Source of the DNA: Arthrobacter sp. Bi83
Lineage (GTDB): Bacteria > Actinomycetota > Actinomycetes > Actinomycetales > Micrococcaceae
Reading direction: 5' to 3'
Assembly: GCF_918698095.1 (NCBI RefSeq)
Contig: NZ_CAKKLY010000030.1
Span: forward strand, 1 to 56,897
Length of the DNA stretch: 56,897 nt
Positions 8,046 through 18,306 of the stretch are shown here, one piece after another. Numbering within the stretch: position 1 is the first letter of the stretch; the number at the start of each line of letters is the position of its first letter. The translations under genes and the position numbers were made by a program. Below the pieces are notes generated by a model, which made no database searches, had not been told where the DNA came from, and saw only the letters and a program-made list of their open reading frames with translations.

Positions 8046-8750
8046 CTAGGGGCCGTCCGGGTGGCCCGCACTTGGGAGCCCGGGTATTGAGGAACCCTGC
8101 AGAAATCCAAGCTCCTGGCGGGACTTCCCAATGCCCGGTTCGGCCCAGCGCGCCGCGTACTCACTGTTGGTACTGAGCGAGCGGAGCTGGGCCCTGTCGA
8201 TATACAGCGTTCCGTGGAGGTGGTCAGTCTCGTGCTGGACGATCCTCGCCTGCCAGCCGCTGAAGTCCCGGCTCATCGGATCTCCTGCCGGCGTCAGGTA
8301 GTCCAGCCGGACACTTTCCGGCCGTTCCACCACGGCCTGCAGCCCGGAAAGGGACAGGCAGCCTTCGAAAAAGGCAGCAGTCCGGTCTCCCAGCGGCTGG
8401 TAGGCCGGGTTGAGGACGGCGAAGAACTCAAGCGGTATCCGGCCCCTCGCTGCCGCCAAGTCGTCATCGACCTCAAACCGGTCTTCGAGAACGGCAAGCT
8501 GAAGCGGAATCCCCAGCTGGGGCGCCGCCAGGCCCACACCGGGTGCCGCGTGCATGACCTTCCTCATCACCTCAACCAGCTGATCAAGTTCGGCCGCGCT
8601 TAACTGCCCCTCGAACGGAGCGGAGCGTTGCCTCAGGACAGGATGTCCTGCCTGGACTATGGGCGGCAGCGTTTCCAGCGCGAGCAGTTCCTGCACGGTC
8701 TCCCGGATGCGGTCAGGGGTGTAGGAGGTTGGCGGAGATGCTTGGTTCAT
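8046..8750 (-). CDS. def: Peptide deformylase
   Basis: Removes the formyl group from nascent protein N-termini. All three signature motifs are present in the 234-residue protein: GVGLAAPQ (71-78), EGCLS (129-133, metal ligand Cys131) and QHETDH (172-177, ligands His173 and His177 with catalytic Glu174). An N-terminal extension of about 25 residues and a Gly/Pro-rich C-terminal tail are typical of actinobacterial forms. It starts 9 bp after the lipoprotein gene on the same strand and may be co-transcribed with it. Its stop is 11 bp from the convergent S9 peptidase. Confidence 0.95.
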   Translation of the reverse strand: MNQASPPTSYTPDRIRETVQELLALETLPPIVQAGHPVLRQRSAPFEGQLSAAELDQLVEVMRKVMHAAPGVGLAAPQLGIPLQLAVLEDRFEVDDDLAAARGRIPLEFFAVLNPAYQPLGDRTAAFFEGCLSLSGLQAVVERPESVRLDYLTPAGDPMSRDFSGWQARIVQHETDHLHGTLYIDRAQLRSLSTNSEYAARWAEPGIGKSRQELGFLQGSSIPGLPSAGHPDGP

Positions 8751-8759
8751 GGGGAAAGC

Positions 8760-9782
8760 CTAATGGGGCGCGCAGGCCGCCGTGACGAAGTCGTAGATCT
8801 TGCCCCTCAAGGCGGTCCCGGCGGCGACTTTCACGAGGCCTGTGCGGTCACCCACGGCAACGCGGAGCGGAACGAGCGTGCCCACCTTGTCCTCGGCAAC
8901 CGCGTGCGGATCGCAGCGGGCGGGACGGACTCCCAGGTCCAAATTGACGGCCGGGCCGCCGGCTTTCACCATGATGTCCCGAGGCCAGGGTCTGGCGGGA
9001 TCCTCGGCCAACAGCGTTGTGGTCTCAATGCGCTCGATGACCAGGCTCGTGGCGGCCCCGCCGCGGCCGGGGGCCGGTGCGCCCTCTGCCGGAGAACCGG
9101 GAGCCGGCCCGCTGGCGGTTCCGGAGGACTTCGGAACGCCGGGCCGGATGAACAGATGAAGCGCGGCACGCTCGCCGTCGGCGGACACAGTGAGTTCCGG
9201 TCCGAGGACGATCCCGGCGACGGCACGTACCTCACTGGCCAGGCACTGCTCCGAATTGTTGCGGGCCAGCACGCCGAAGGGGTCTGTGGCAGGAACGTTC
9301 CGCTGTGCGGGGCCCGGCGCAGAGCCGGGCACCAGCGTGACGGTCACGACCGGCAGCGGAATGTCGGCCCCAGGGCTTTTGCTGCCATCCGGAGCAGGGC
9401 CGGGGCTGCAGCTGGCAGGCGTCAACTTCGCAGGCAGACTCTTGCCCTGGCCGGGCGGGAGGTCGACTCCGTCCGGGGAGCCGTGCCAGTCAATCCCCGC
9501 TGCGAACAACGGGCTGGCGACGCCCGCTGACTGCACCGTCACAGTGTCTTTGCCGTTGTTGGTCAACTGGATCTCGATGATTTGGTTCCCGTAGTTGTCA
9601 CGGAACTGATTCACCATCGCGGTGAGCGGCGCAGCAGCGGAGGAACCCGCGACTGGGCTCGGTTGCCCGTCGGGCTCAACAGGTTGCGGGGTGCACGCGC
9701 CGGCACCGAGCAGCGCAGCAATGGCGAGAACACAGCCGACTGCGGCACTTACCGAGTGGGAAGTCCGGGACATGGGAGCCAT
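8760..9782 (-). CDS. Putative lipoprotein of unknown function
   Basis: I do not recognise a named domain. The 340-residue product has an N-terminal signal sequence ending in a lipobox (LGAGAC, Cys30), so it is likely anchored outside the cell membrane. Next comes a Pro/Gly/Ser linker, then a domain that begins with QIIEIQLTNNGKDTVTV, resembling an immunoglobulin-like beta fold. A second Pro/Ala/Gly-rich linker lies near the middle. I chose ATG 9782 because GGAG lies 7 bp upstream and the signal sequence starts properly from there; an in-frame ATG at 9824 is less suitable. The gene follows the flavin monooxygenase by 49 bp on the same strand, so it may belong to the PKS operon. Confidence 0.6.
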   Translation of the reverse strand: MAPMSRTSHSVSAAVGCVLAIAALLGAGACTPQPVEPDGQPSPVAGSSAAAPLTAMVNQFRDNYGNQIIEIQLTNNGKDTVTVQSAGVASPLFAAGIDWHGSPDGVDLPPGQGKSLPAKLTPASCSPGPAPDGSKSPGADIPLPVVTVTLVPGSAPGPAQRNVPATDPFGVLARNNSEQCLASEVRAVAGIVLGPELTVSADGERAALHLFIRPGVPKSSGTASGPAPGSPAEGAPAPGRGGAATSLVIERIETTTLLAEDPARPWPRDIMVKAGGPAVNLDLGVRPARCDPHAVAEDKVGTLVPLRVAVGDRTGLVKVAAGTALRGKIYDFVTAACAPH

Positions 9783-9831
9783 GCGGGCGCTCCCCGCCAA
9801 GTGGAATTTGTATTGCACGGTCATGGGTCTC

Positions 9832-10974
9832 TCATTGCATGGTGAACCGTCTGGCCACGTGGGCGTTCAGCGCCGGCGCCGCTCCTATCCGCGCGATCGC
9901 GGCGTTCCGCATCCGCAGCAGTCCGTCCGGGAGCGGCCTGCCCAGCGCCATGTTCACCTCGGCCTGGCGTTTCGCCCCTGCGGCGGCCCGGCGCCTCGAC
10001 GCGTTGAACCGGCGAAGGTCCGCCCCGGATGGCCGGCTGTGCAAGGCGGCCAGGATGACCGGCGCCAGGGATTCCGCGTCCAGCCAGCCAAGGTTCATGC
10101 CCTGGCCGCCGATGGGGCTGATCTCGTGGGCGGCATCTCCGATAAGGGCTGTCCTCCCGGCCACCATGCGCGCCGCCAGGCGGGAACGGACGCCGAAGCT
10201 GCTGAGCATGCTGTTGCTGCCGGCGTCCAGGGCAATACCGGTTCTGTCGCCCACGAGGCCGGCCAGCAGATGAGGGTCGGGACGGTCCGGCGGCCGGGAA
10301 AGCCTGACAACCCAGCGGCGGACTCCGCCCGGCAGCGGAAAGGATTCGACGATCCCGCCGGCCTCGAGAAACAGGGCAGCGTCCTCCCCGTACGGGCTCG
10401 AGTCAGGGAAGTCGCCCATCAGATAGTGGTCCGGGTATCGCCGCTCCGCAGCGGGCACGCACAGCAGCCGCCGCACTGTGGAATTTGCGCCGTCCGCCCC
10501 CACCGCCAGCGAGGCGGAGAACCTCCGCCGGGTGCCGGCGACCGTGGCGTCGGCAGTGACCCTGCCGCCGTCGTCGTGCATGTCCGTCACCTGCGCTCCG
10601 CGAACCAGGGCACCGCCGTCCAATTCCAGGAGCCGGGCCTCGAGGACGGCCTCAGTGACCGGCTGCGGGACGGCCAGGACGAACGGGTAGCGCTCCGACA
10701 CCGGCGCGAACGGCATGTGCGCGATTTCCTGGCCCAGCCATACGGCGCGTCCACGGCGGATGGGGATCCCCCGGGCGATCAGCGGAGAGGCTGCGCCGAT
10801 GCGGTCCAGGGCGGACAGGGCCGGGGGATGGATGCCGATGGCCCGTGTATGCGGGTTCCGCCCGGTCCGCTTTTCAAGGATGCGGACGGCCACTCCATGC
10901 TGCAGCAGCAGCGCGCCGAGATAGAGGCCCACCGGGCCGCCGCCAACGATCAGGACATCAGTCACGGCCGGCAT
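9832..10974 (-). CDS. FAD-dependent monooxygenase of the type III PKS operon
   Basis: Group A flavoprotein hydroxylase (PHBH fold), 380 residues. It has the dinucleotide-binding GxGxxG motif in VGGGPVGLYLGALLLQ near the N-terminus, the GADGANS motif in the middle, and GDAAHEISPIGGQGMNLG (GD motif contacting the FAD ribityl chain). Such enzymes hydroxylate aromatic rings with NAD(P)H and O2. Overlap of its start with the methyltransferase stop shows translational coupling, and the context suggests it hydroxylates the resorcinol or pyrone made by the type III PKS, like SrsC. ATG 10974 gives MPAVTDVLIVGGG; GTG 10965 is an alternative. Confidence 0.85.
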   Translation of the reverse strand: MPAVTDVLIVGGGPVGLYLGALLLQHGVAVRILEKRTGRNPHTRAIGIHPPALSALDRIGAASPLIARGIPIRRGRAVWLGQEIAHMPFAPVSERYPFVLAVPQPVTEAVLEARLLELDGGALVRGAQVTDMHDDGGRVTADATVAGTRRRFSASLAVGADGANSTVRRLLCVPAAERRYPDHYLMGDFPDSSPYGEDAALFLEAGGIVESFPLPGGVRRWVVRLSRPPDRPDPHLLAGLVGDRTGIALDAGSNSMLSSFGVRSRLAARMVAGRTALIGDAAHEISPIGGQGMNLGWLDAESLAPVILAALHSRPSGADLRRFNASRRRAAAGAKRQAEVNMALGRPLPDGLLRMRNAAIARIGAAPALNAHVARRFTMQ

Positions 10975-11659
10975 CCCGCATGTAGGTGAGCAGGCAGTGG
11001 AAAGGGGAGTGGGGCTCCGCTGACCACCCAAAAGGCACGACGGCGGCAAGTTCCGTCACGGTGTAGCTGCGCCTGATGGAGGTCAGGCCGTCGCGGCGGA
11101 TGTACGAGCCGGCCAGTGGCAGCGCGCCCGCCGCAAACAAAGCGTAGGCCAGGGCGCTGCGCCGGAGATCGTTGTGGAGCACGATGCGCCGGGACAGCAC
11201 CGCGGAATCGCTGAGCAGGTTCTGCAGTTCGGCCGGGGTGAGGTGGTGCAGCACGTGGTTGGAAATGACGATGTCGTAGGCCCTGCCCTCCGCGACGAGC
11301 TCGGCACTCGTGGCCTGGCGGAACTGAACCCCCCGCACGGGTTCCCGGCTCGCTGCAAACCGGTAGGCGCGGGCGTCGGGATCTATGCCCGTGATGTTGA
11401 GCTGAATCCCGTCCCTGGCCGCCCACTTGGCCAGCATCAGCGCCAGGTCCCCGCCGCCGCAACCGATGTCCAGCAGGGTGGACGGTGCGGCGGGCGTGAG
11501 GAGCGGCCGGAGCCTGCTGCGGTACAGGAGGTGCCAGCCCGAGACGGCGCGGTTGACGAGTGCAAACTGGCTGTACGTGCGGTTAAGGCGTTCCGGATCG
11601 CAGTCCGGCCGGTCCATGTCCTCGATGGCCTCGGCGTCGCGCGCGCCCAGTAGTCCCAT
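10958..11659 (-). CDS. Class I SAM-dependent methyltransferase of the PKS operon
   Basis: A 233-residue methyltransferase with the SAM-binding motif I LLDIGCGGGDLA (about residues 62-73), the acidic end of strand 2 in ITGIDPDARAYRFA, and VISNHVLHHLTP as motif IV. It probably methylates the phenolic or quinone product of the neighbouring PKS and monooxygenase. It starts 7 bp after the PKS stop and overlaps the monooxygenase start by 17 bp, so the three genes form one coupled unit. SrsB of Streptomyces griseus fills the equivalent step but, as I recall, is a different, membrane-type methyltransferase, so this would be a non-homologous counterpart. Confidence 0.82.
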   Translation of the reverse strand: MGLLGARDAEAIEDMDRPDCDPERLNRTYSQFALVNRAVSGWHLLYRSRLRPLLTPAAPSTLLDIGCGGGDLALMLAKWAARDGIQLNITGIDPDARAYRFAASREPVRGVQFRQATSAELVAEGRAYDIVISNHVLHHLTPAELQNLLSDSAVLSRRIVLHNDLRRSALAYALFAAGALPLAGSYIRRDGLTSIRRSYTVTELAAVVPFGWSAEPHSPFHCLLTYMRDAGRD

Positions 11660-11666
11660 GGCGCGG

Positions 11667-12845
11667 TCAGGCCAGGGAGGATTCGGCCTCGTCCGCCAGC
11701 CGTGGGTCTTGGAGCGGTTGGTTTATCTTCGTGAAAAGTCCGGTTTCGACCGTCAGCCCGGGTCCGAAGGCCATGGAGCAGATGCGTTCGTCGCCTTCCT
11801 GCGCCGGAAGATCGAGGATGTGCCTAAGGACGAAGAGCACTGTGGCGCTGCTCATGTTGCCGAAGTTCCGGAGGGTCTCACGGGCCGGGACCAGTTGCTC
11901 GTCGGTGAGGTCCAGCCGGGACTGCACCTTGTCCAGGATGCTGCGTCCACCCGGATGGATGGCCCAGTGGGTGATGTCCCGGTAGGGGAGTCCGGTGAGC
12001 GAACTTTCGCGGGCCAGCAGCGGTTCCAGGGCGCCCACAATGTGGTCGTCGATGATGTGCGGAACGTAGTTGCCGAGGACCATTTCAAAGCCCTCATCAC
12101 CGATGTTCCAGGCCATTGAGTCTTCACCTACCGGCGTGAGGACAGTTTCGAAGTGGTCCAGCTGCAGCAGCGGCGTTGATTCGGGTACTTCGCGCGCTGT
12201 GACGACGGCGGCTGCCGCGCCGTCCGCAAAGAGAGCTGAGCCCATGATGGCGTCCGGATCGTTGGAGGTGCGGACGTGGAGCGAGCAGAGTTCGGCGCAG
12301 ACGACGAGGACGACCGCCTCCGGGTCCGCCTCGCAGAAGGACTTCGCGGCCCGGAGCGCCGGGAACGCGGCATAGCAGCCCATAAACCCGAGGTGGTAGC
12401 GCTGCACTGCAGGATTGAGACCGAGCGCACGGACGATCTTGTAGTCCGGGCCCGGGTTGAAGAACCCCGTGCACGAAACAGTGATGAGATGAGTTATGTC
12501 AACTGGATCGATCCCGGCGCAGCTGGAGACGGCAGCAGAGGCGGCCTCGATGAAGATTTTCGTGGCCTCCCTCGCGAACAGGTCGTTGCGGGCCTTCGTG
12601 CTGGGGCTCCGGAGCAGTCCCGTGGCGGGATCGAAAAACTGCGGGTTCTCCGCCTGCGAATCCATGGTCAGTTCCTGGACGGCCGTGTAGCGGGTATCGA
12701 TGGCGGCTGAGTCGAAGCAGGTGGAAACCAGCCGTGAGCCGAGCCGTGTGAGGCCGGGCTGGGCAGCAAACACGTCGCGTGCTTCCGTCTGGATGAGCAA
12801 TGTGGGCGGAACAGCTGTTTCGAGTGCTCTCACGTAGACCGTCAT
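11667..12845 (-). CDS. Type III polyketide synthase
   Basis: Chalcone/stilbene synthase-fold homodimeric enzyme of 392 residues that extends an acyl-CoA starter with malonyl units and cyclises it. The catalytic triad is intact: Cys157 in HLGFMGCYAAF, His297 in HWAIHPGG and Asn330 in NFGNMSSAT. In actinobacteria, enzymes next to a methyltransferase and flavin monooxygenase make alkylresorcinols or alkylpyrones from long-chain starters (SrsA-like, PKS10/11-like). The product cannot be fixed from sequence. It is the first gene of a leftward operon, with a promoter directly upstream and only 7 nt between the -10 box and ATG. Confidence 0.92.
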   Translation of the reverse strand: MTVYVRALETAVPPTLLIQTEARDVFAAQPGLTRLGSRLVSTCFDSAAIDTRYTAVQELTMDSQAENPQFFDPATGLLRSPSTKARNDLFAREATKIFIEAASAAVSSCAGIDPVDITHLITVSCTGFFNPGPDYKIVRALGLNPAVQRYHLGFMGCYAAFPALRAAKSFCEADPEAVVLVVCAELCSLHVRTSNDPDAIMGSALFADGAAAAVVTAREVPESTPLLQLDHFETVLTPVGEDSMAWNIGDEGFEMVLGNYVPHIIDDHIVGALEPLLARESSLTGLPYRDITHWAIHPGGRSILDKVQSRLDLTDEQLVPARETLRNFGNMSSATVLFVLRHILDLPAQEGDERICSMAFGPGLTVETGLFTKINQPLQDPRLADEAESSLA

Positions 12846-12852
12846 TCGTTCA

Positions 12853-12880
12853 TTCTTAGTGAGAGCACGCCTTAAGACAA
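12853..12880 (-). promoter_or_regulatory. Putative PKS operon promoter, TTGTCT-N16-TAAGAA
   Basis: On the minus strand TTGTCT (12880-12875) and TAAGAA (12858-12853) are 16 bp apart. The -10 box ends 7 nt before ATG 12845, fitting a leaderless transcript. Confidence 0.4.
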
Positions 12881-13009
12881 TGGATGGGCCGGCTGGCCGT
12901 CGTGCGTCATGGATCAGATGTCCAGACCGGTCAGGAATCGAGAAGCGACGGTCACGTGCCGCGGCTAGACTGAGCCAGATAATCCCGATGCGCGACTTCA
13001 GGAGTGACC

Positions 13010-13168
13010 ATGACCGGCTCTTCCACCCAGGGAATCAAGACGGTGCTGCATCCCGTTTCCGACCTGGCGGCTGCCAAAGCGGTGTACTCCGCCCTGCTCG
13101 GCGTACCGCCGCAGACCGATGAGTCCTACTACGTCGGGAACGTCCTGGGGCTGCTTCAGGACCGATAA
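13010..13168 (+). pseudogene. Truncated VOC (glyoxalase-fold) protein
   Basis: A 52-codon frame with AGGAG 5 bp before its ATG. It starts like a VOC-family protein: IKTVLHPVSDLAAAKAVYSAL, then LLGVPPQTDESYYVG. The family (about 115-130 residues) continues with a full beta-alpha-beta-beta-beta repeat, but here the frame jumps to NVLGLLQDR and stops. This points to a deletion that removed most of the gene. VOC genes of this type often sit next to UvrA-like ATPase genes, and one follows 128 bp downstream, so this looks like the relic of such a pair. The short frame could still be translated. Confidence 0.65.
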
Positions 13169-13295
13169 GTGCCGGGCCCCGGAGGGGTGACGCGCCCACG
13201 ATGGTGAACCGGGCGTACCGCTCGAGGCTGGTTAGATGGAGCCAGTGGACGCCGACGGAGACCGCGAAGGCGGCCCGCTAACAGATGGAGACACG

Positions 13296-15689
<2,394 letters not shown>

Positions 15690-15704
15690 GATACGGGAGA
15701 TCCA

Positions 15705-15731
15705 CCCGACCCTTGTTGGTTCAGGGTTGGG
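15705..15731 (+). terminator. Possible terminator after the UvrA-like gene
   Basis: CCCGACCCT (15705-15713) pairs with AGGGTTGGG (15723-15731), one G-U pair, 9-nt loop. No clear T-run follows. Confidence 0.35.
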
Positions 15732-16287
15732 CCTGGGCCCCGAGGTACTGGCGAAGCCCGGGAATGGCGAAGCCGACGTTGCCGTGGCCGGCTGATTCGA
15801 TCAGACGGCTGCAATGAGCCGGTTGCGGCACTTGGACACCACGTTGGGCTTGGACTGGATGACGCCATATCAGGTTCGCGCTCAACTCCGGTACAGCCGA
15901 CGTCGGCAGGTTGGTCACCGGCTGAAGCTAGAGTCGCGCCATCAACGCGTACACGACGCGTGCAACGACGCGACTTGATACTGCGCCGATCAGCCCCTTC
16001 CGGCTGATTATAGAAACGCCGATAATCTACATTATGTCAACCTACGGTTCAGAAGGGGCCCGTGGTGCGATGGTCTGGAAGTGCCCGCCGGGGCGGGCCG
16101 GCGAAACAGCGAGACCCGCATTGCCTACCCGTGCGATCCCCACTCCTGACGAGGCGCAGACTGAAACCGCACGGGAAACGCATCAATCTTGACTAAGGAC
16201 GGTTGAAGATCCGAGGAAGGCTCCGGTGCAACTTCACTAGTGCAAAAGTACGGTTTACCTCCGCCAGGATGGAGATAAGCTTCGGGC
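15732..16287. other. Non-coding stretch with an A+T-rich patch
   Basis: I find no supportable gene here. It contains a hairpin ATCAGCC/GGCTGAT (15989-15995 with 16002-16008) followed by an A+T-rich segment with ATAAT/ATTAT dyads (about 16009-16040), unlike the surrounding GC content. A short plus-strand frame near 15830 reading LGLDWMTPYQV faintly recalls the end of an IS transposase, but this is too weak to call. Confidence 0.3.
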
Positions 16288-16830
16288 ATGTCAACTCTTG
16301 GGGGTAAATGTTGGATCCGCGGTATCGCGATGTTACTGGTTTTAGCCAGTTCTGGAGTGGCTTTATGTTCCTGTGAATACATGAACGAGGAGGCGGCTCC
16401 GGCTACCGCACACCCCGGCACCTCCCGGCCAGCACCCCCTCCCCTGCCAAAGGCCGACCCCGACCTCGCCGCCGTCCGGGCAAGAAACCAGGCGCAACTG
16501 GAAATCCGCCTGGGCCCTAGACCTGATGGTGTCGTTTTGGGCGGCTCAGGCGGACTGGGCGGCGACGGGTACCGCGCCTCGGTCATTGGCATACCCAAGG
16601 GAAGCTACAAGGTAACCGCTGCATGCCTCGGCGTACTCAAGGCATCCCTCACCATCTCGCAGCCCGATCGCCGAGGAGGAACGGGGCACGAGCTGGCCCT
16701 CGATTGCGGAAAGGCAAATAGCGTGAATCTGGAGCTTGACGTAGGGCCGGTATCGGCACATGCCTTTCGCATGACCACTGAACCGGGCAGCGCTGCTGTC
16801 GCCGGTTTCTGGATGGTCCCCGCCGCCTGA
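16288..16830 (+). CDS. Putative small lipoprotein
   Basis: Unrecognised 180-residue protein. It has a basic start, a hydrophobic core (MLLVLASSGVAL) and a Cys at residue 29 (LCSC) that could serve as a lipobox. A Pro-rich spacer follows (about 38-53), then a compact domain with GSYKVTAACLGVLKASLTI and HELALDCGKANSVNLEL. The two Cys of that domain could form a disulphide outside the cell. An in-frame ATG at 16330 would shorten the signal region. No partner genes are evident; it is flanked by long intergenic regions. Codon use suits the genome, so I treat it as real. Confidence 0.55.
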   Translation: MSTLGGKCWIRGIAMLLVLASSGVALCSCEYMNEEAAPATAHPGTSRPAPPPLPKADPDLAAVRARNQAQLEIRLGPRPDGVVLGGSGGLGGDGYRASVIGIPKGSYKVTAACLGVLKASLTISQPDRRGGTGHELALDCGKANSVNLELDVGPVSAHAFRMTTEPGSAAVAGFWMVPAA

Positions 16831-17082
16831 CCTGAGTCAGGCCGCGCTACCCGCCGCCCTCACAGTGAGTACCGATAGCGAAGATTACGCCAACCTGAAG
16901 TGCTCCGATTGCAGAATCTGCAAGACATGACCTGCTGCCCTCGGCGGCGCCGCATGAACAAGTACGGTAGCTGGACCATGGCGACCACTTCATGCGCCCC
17001 AGGGCCGGTATGTCCCCTTCCTGCGCTGTGATCTGCCATGCACTCAGGCGGCTGCTTATTACAGTGGTCGCTCACATGCTCC

Positions 17083-17112
17083 TTGACACCCCAACCCAAC
17101 GCGGGATATGTT
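17083..17112 (+). promoter_or_regulatory. Promoter of the LacI-led locus, TTGACA-N18-TATGTT
   Basis: Perfect -35 TTGACA (17083-17088) and -10 TATGTT (17107-17112) lie 100 bp upstream of the LacI regulator. The expected start of transcription (about 17119) falls just before the palindromic operator, the usual layout for a repressor that controls its own gene. Confidence 0.6.
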
Positions 17113-17125
17113 CTATCTCACACCC

Positions 17126-17148
17126 ACTAACGCGCGTTAGTAACGCGC
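17126..17148 (+). promoter_or_regulatory. LacI-type operator: overlapping palindromes
   Basis: ACTAACGCGCGTTAGT (17126-17141) is a perfect 16-bp palindrome with the central CG step usual for LacI-family sites. A second dyad shares one arm: GCGCGTTA-G-TAACGCGC (17132-17148). Three half-sites TAACGCGC therefore lie in alternating orientation. Being just downstream of a strong promoter, it is probably the operator of the adjacent regulator. Confidence 0.7.
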
Positions 17149-17212
17149 ATCAGTGGATCCAGCTAGACTCTCATCCAAAGTTCAGCCCTAGTTACTAGAC
17201 ATCGGACGGTCA

Positions 17213-18253
17213 ATGAAGACGAACTCACGGCAGGCCAAAGTGACGATGCAGGATGTCGCGGACCATGTCGGGGTCTCCCGGACGACTGTTTCCTTTGTCC
17301 TGAATGGTGGAACGGGAAACGGGATTCCACAAGAAACCCGTGACCGCGTCCACCGGGCCGTGACCGAACTGGGCTACCGCCCGAACGCGGGAGCACGAGC
17401 GTTGGCGTCCAAGCAGACCAGGCTGTACGGGCTTATTACGGAAATCGTGACCGCGCCTTTTGCCGCCAACATCGTCCGGGGCGCCCAGGAACAGGCCGCG
17501 CGGGAGGGTAAGACCCTTCTCATCGCCAGTACTGACTGCAGCATTGACGCCGACCGGCAGGCCATCGAGACGATGCTCGAGCACCGTGTCGAGGGTCTGA
17601 TCTATGCAACAAGCTGGCATAGGGGTGTGCGGTTGCCTGCTGTTGCGGACGAGGTGCCGACGGTCCTGGTTCACTGTTTTGACGAGGCGGCCAAACTCCA
17701 TTCCGTCATTCCTGACGAGGCTCAGGGTGGCTACGCCGCCACGATGAGGCTCATCGGGGCCGGACACGACCGGATCGGGCTCATCAACCTTGATCCGGTC
17801 ATTCCAGCAGCCATCGGCCGCCGGTCCGGTTACATCCGCGCCCTTGAACAGGCAGGTATAGGTCTGGATGAGAAGTTGATCATTAACGAGGACGGCGAGG
17901 CAGATCAGGGCTACCGCGCGGCGTCCTCCCTCCTTGACAGCGCTTTGCCGCCTACCGCGATCTTCTGCGCCACTGACCGTATGGCCATGGGCGCTTACGA
18001 CGCCATCAAAGAACGAGGGCTTCGTATCGGGGACGATATCTCCGTGGTTGGCTTCGACAACCAGGAAATTATCGCCAACTACCTGCGACCGAGCCTGACG
18101 ACCGTCGCACTGCCGTTCCGGCAAATGGGCGCAACCGGCGTCGCGCTGCTGGCAAAACTGGCAGCGAACCGCGATCTGGCCCCGCTCCAACACGTTATCG
18201 AATGCCCTCTGGTGGAGCGTACATCCGCGCGCCTGCCGGTCCCGGCGTCCTGA
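17213..18253 (+). CDS. LacI family transcriptional regulator
   Basis: Repressor of 346 residues. The N-terminal helix-turn-helix is clear (VTMQDVADHVGVSRTTVSFVLNG, residues about 10-32) with the hinge region NAGARALASK. It is followed by a periplasmic-binding-protein-like sensor domain (LYGLITEIVTAPFAANIVRG to the end), including ALPPTAIFCATDRMAMGAYDAI and DDISVVGFDNQE. Such proteins usually sense a sugar. It is the first gene of a rightward locus comprising an ABC importer and a GH32 glycosidase, so the ligand is probably a fructose-containing sugar. It likely represses its own promoter through the palindrome at 17126-17148. Confidence 0.92.
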   Translation: MKTNSRQAKVTMQDVADHVGVSRTTVSFVLNGGTGNGIPQETRDRVHRAVTELGYRPNAGARALASKQTRLYGLITEIVTAPFAANIVRGAQEQAAREGKTLLIASTDCSIDADRQAIETMLEHRVEGLIYATSWHRGVRLPAVADEVPTVLVHCFDEAAKLHSVIPDEAQGGYAATMRLIGAGHDRIGLINLDPVIPAAIGRRSGYIRALEQAGIGLDEKLIINEDGEADQGYRAASSLLDSALPPTAIFCATDRMAMGAYDAIKERGLRIGDDISVVGFDNQEIIANYLRPSLTTVALPFRQMGATGVALLAKLAANRDLAPLQHVIECPLVERTSARLPVPAS

Positions 18254-18306
18254 CGTCCACCATCCGCTAACCCCATCTCCATTTCACTGACGAATCGAGT
18301 TCCCTC

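Noticed and set aside
16860..17099. 79-codon minus-strand frame before the LacI gene
   Set aside because: Composition is random, there is no ribosome-binding site, and it covers part of the LacI promoter region.
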